This document shows positions 4,752 to 5,009 of a stretch of 5,009 nt of DNA, piece after piece. Under the pieces are notes generated by a model, which made no database searches, was not told the origin of the DNA, and saw only the letters and a list, made by a program, of their open reading frames with translations. Origin of the DNA: CAZIWJ01 sp964542855 (GTDB lineage Bacteria > Bacteroidota > Bacteroidia > Cytophagales > Cyclobacteriaceae). The position numbers were made by a program, and so were the translations under genes. The stretch's first letter is position 1, and each line of letters begins with the position of its first letter. The stretch lies in contig CAZIWJ010000247.1 of NCBI GenBank assembly GCA_964542855.1, forward strand, positions 1 through 5,009, written 5' to 3'.

Positions 4752-5009
4752 TTACGCAGGAGCCATAGCTGGTTTTGAAGAGGATGGTAAACGTTTACGG
4801 TATTTACTGTATCGCCACATCATTAAAAACACCGGCCAGTAGCTCATACCGATAAAAGCAAAAATACCCGGAATATCTCCCCCTCGCAGTAAGGCGATCA
4901 TAGAAGCAAAGACCAATCCTTTTATCAGATAGCGCATATCCGACTGAAATCCCCTGGCTAAAGTTAATAGCTTTGCCACTAACCAGCCGTACAACACTGC
5001 AAAAATAAT
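4752..5009 (-). CDS. C-terminal fragment of an integral membrane protein, likely polysaccharide polymerase (Wzy-like)
   Basis: The frame is open to the window edge, so only the last 85 residues are visible and the true start lies outside. A GTG at 4997-4995 is an internal valine codon in the continuing frame (IIFAV...), not a convincing start. The fragment shows hydrophobic segments at about residues 1-17, 30-42 and 48-66. The motif ALLRGGDIPG falls between the second and third, then a basic tail (RYSKYRKR) and a Ser/Pro/Ala-rich end. An Arg-Gly pair followed by a last membrane segment is common near the C-terminus of O-antigen and exopolysaccharide repeat-unit polymerases. Immediate linkage to two GT4 genes supports that. 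A Wzx-type flippase or O-antigen ligase-like protein cannot be ruled out from this piece. Confidence 0.55.
   Translation of the reverse strand: MIFAVLYGWLVAKLLTLARGFQSDMRYLIKGLVFASMIALLRGGDIPGIFAFIGMSYWPVFLMMWRYSKYRKRLPSSSKPAMAPA

Noticed and set aside
4752..4997. Separate small 81-residue membrane protein starting at the GTG at 4997
   Set aside because: The frame continues without a stop to the window edge at 5009 and begins in the middle of a hydrophobic segment, so it is the end of a longer protein.

Overview
This 5,009-base window reads as part of a surface-polysaccharide (capsule, exopolysaccharide or O-antigen) gene cluster. It probably comes from a member of the Bacteroidota, perhaps a Cytophagales-like organism. 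That guess rests on moderate base composition, start codons with weak or absent Shine-Dalgarno sites and general protein character; there is no marker gene. Every credible gene lies on the minus strand, so transcription runs from high to low coordinates and the genes could form one operon.

Layout in transcription order: (1) 5009-4752, the C-terminal piece of a membrane protein cut by the window edge, most likely a polysaccharide (Wzy-type) polymerase. (2) 4748-3624 and (3) 3623-2514, two GT-B fold family 4 glycosyltransferases, packed with gaps of 3 and 0 bases. (4) 2447-1872, a Uma2-family (DUF820) putative nuclease. (5) 1796-819, a STELLO/DUF288-type putative glycosyltransferase with a DTDDDN motif. 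(6) 721-113, a second Uma2 gene almost identical to the first. The left edge may hold the start of another gene, with only weak support.

The polymerase, the two GT4 enzymes and the STELLO protein make sense together: sugars are added one by one to a lipid-linked repeat unit, which is then polymerised. The two Uma2 genes do not fit that pathway and look like inserted passengers.

The most striking structure is a pair of direct repeats of about 0.6 kb (69-682 and 1828-2408), each made of a Uma2 gene plus a short array of exact 9-base periodicity just beyond its 3' end. They bracket the STELLO gene and could allow its deletion or duplication by recombination. The copies are base-identical by eye over 441 bases in the middle but diverged at the ends, which suggests gene conversion. 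One copy also carries an internal 33/35-base tandem duplication whose second unit is read partly in another frame, with a 2-base difference restoring the original frame. No RNA genes, CRISPR array, transposase or convincing terminator were seen, and no gene-free stretch exceeds 300 bases.
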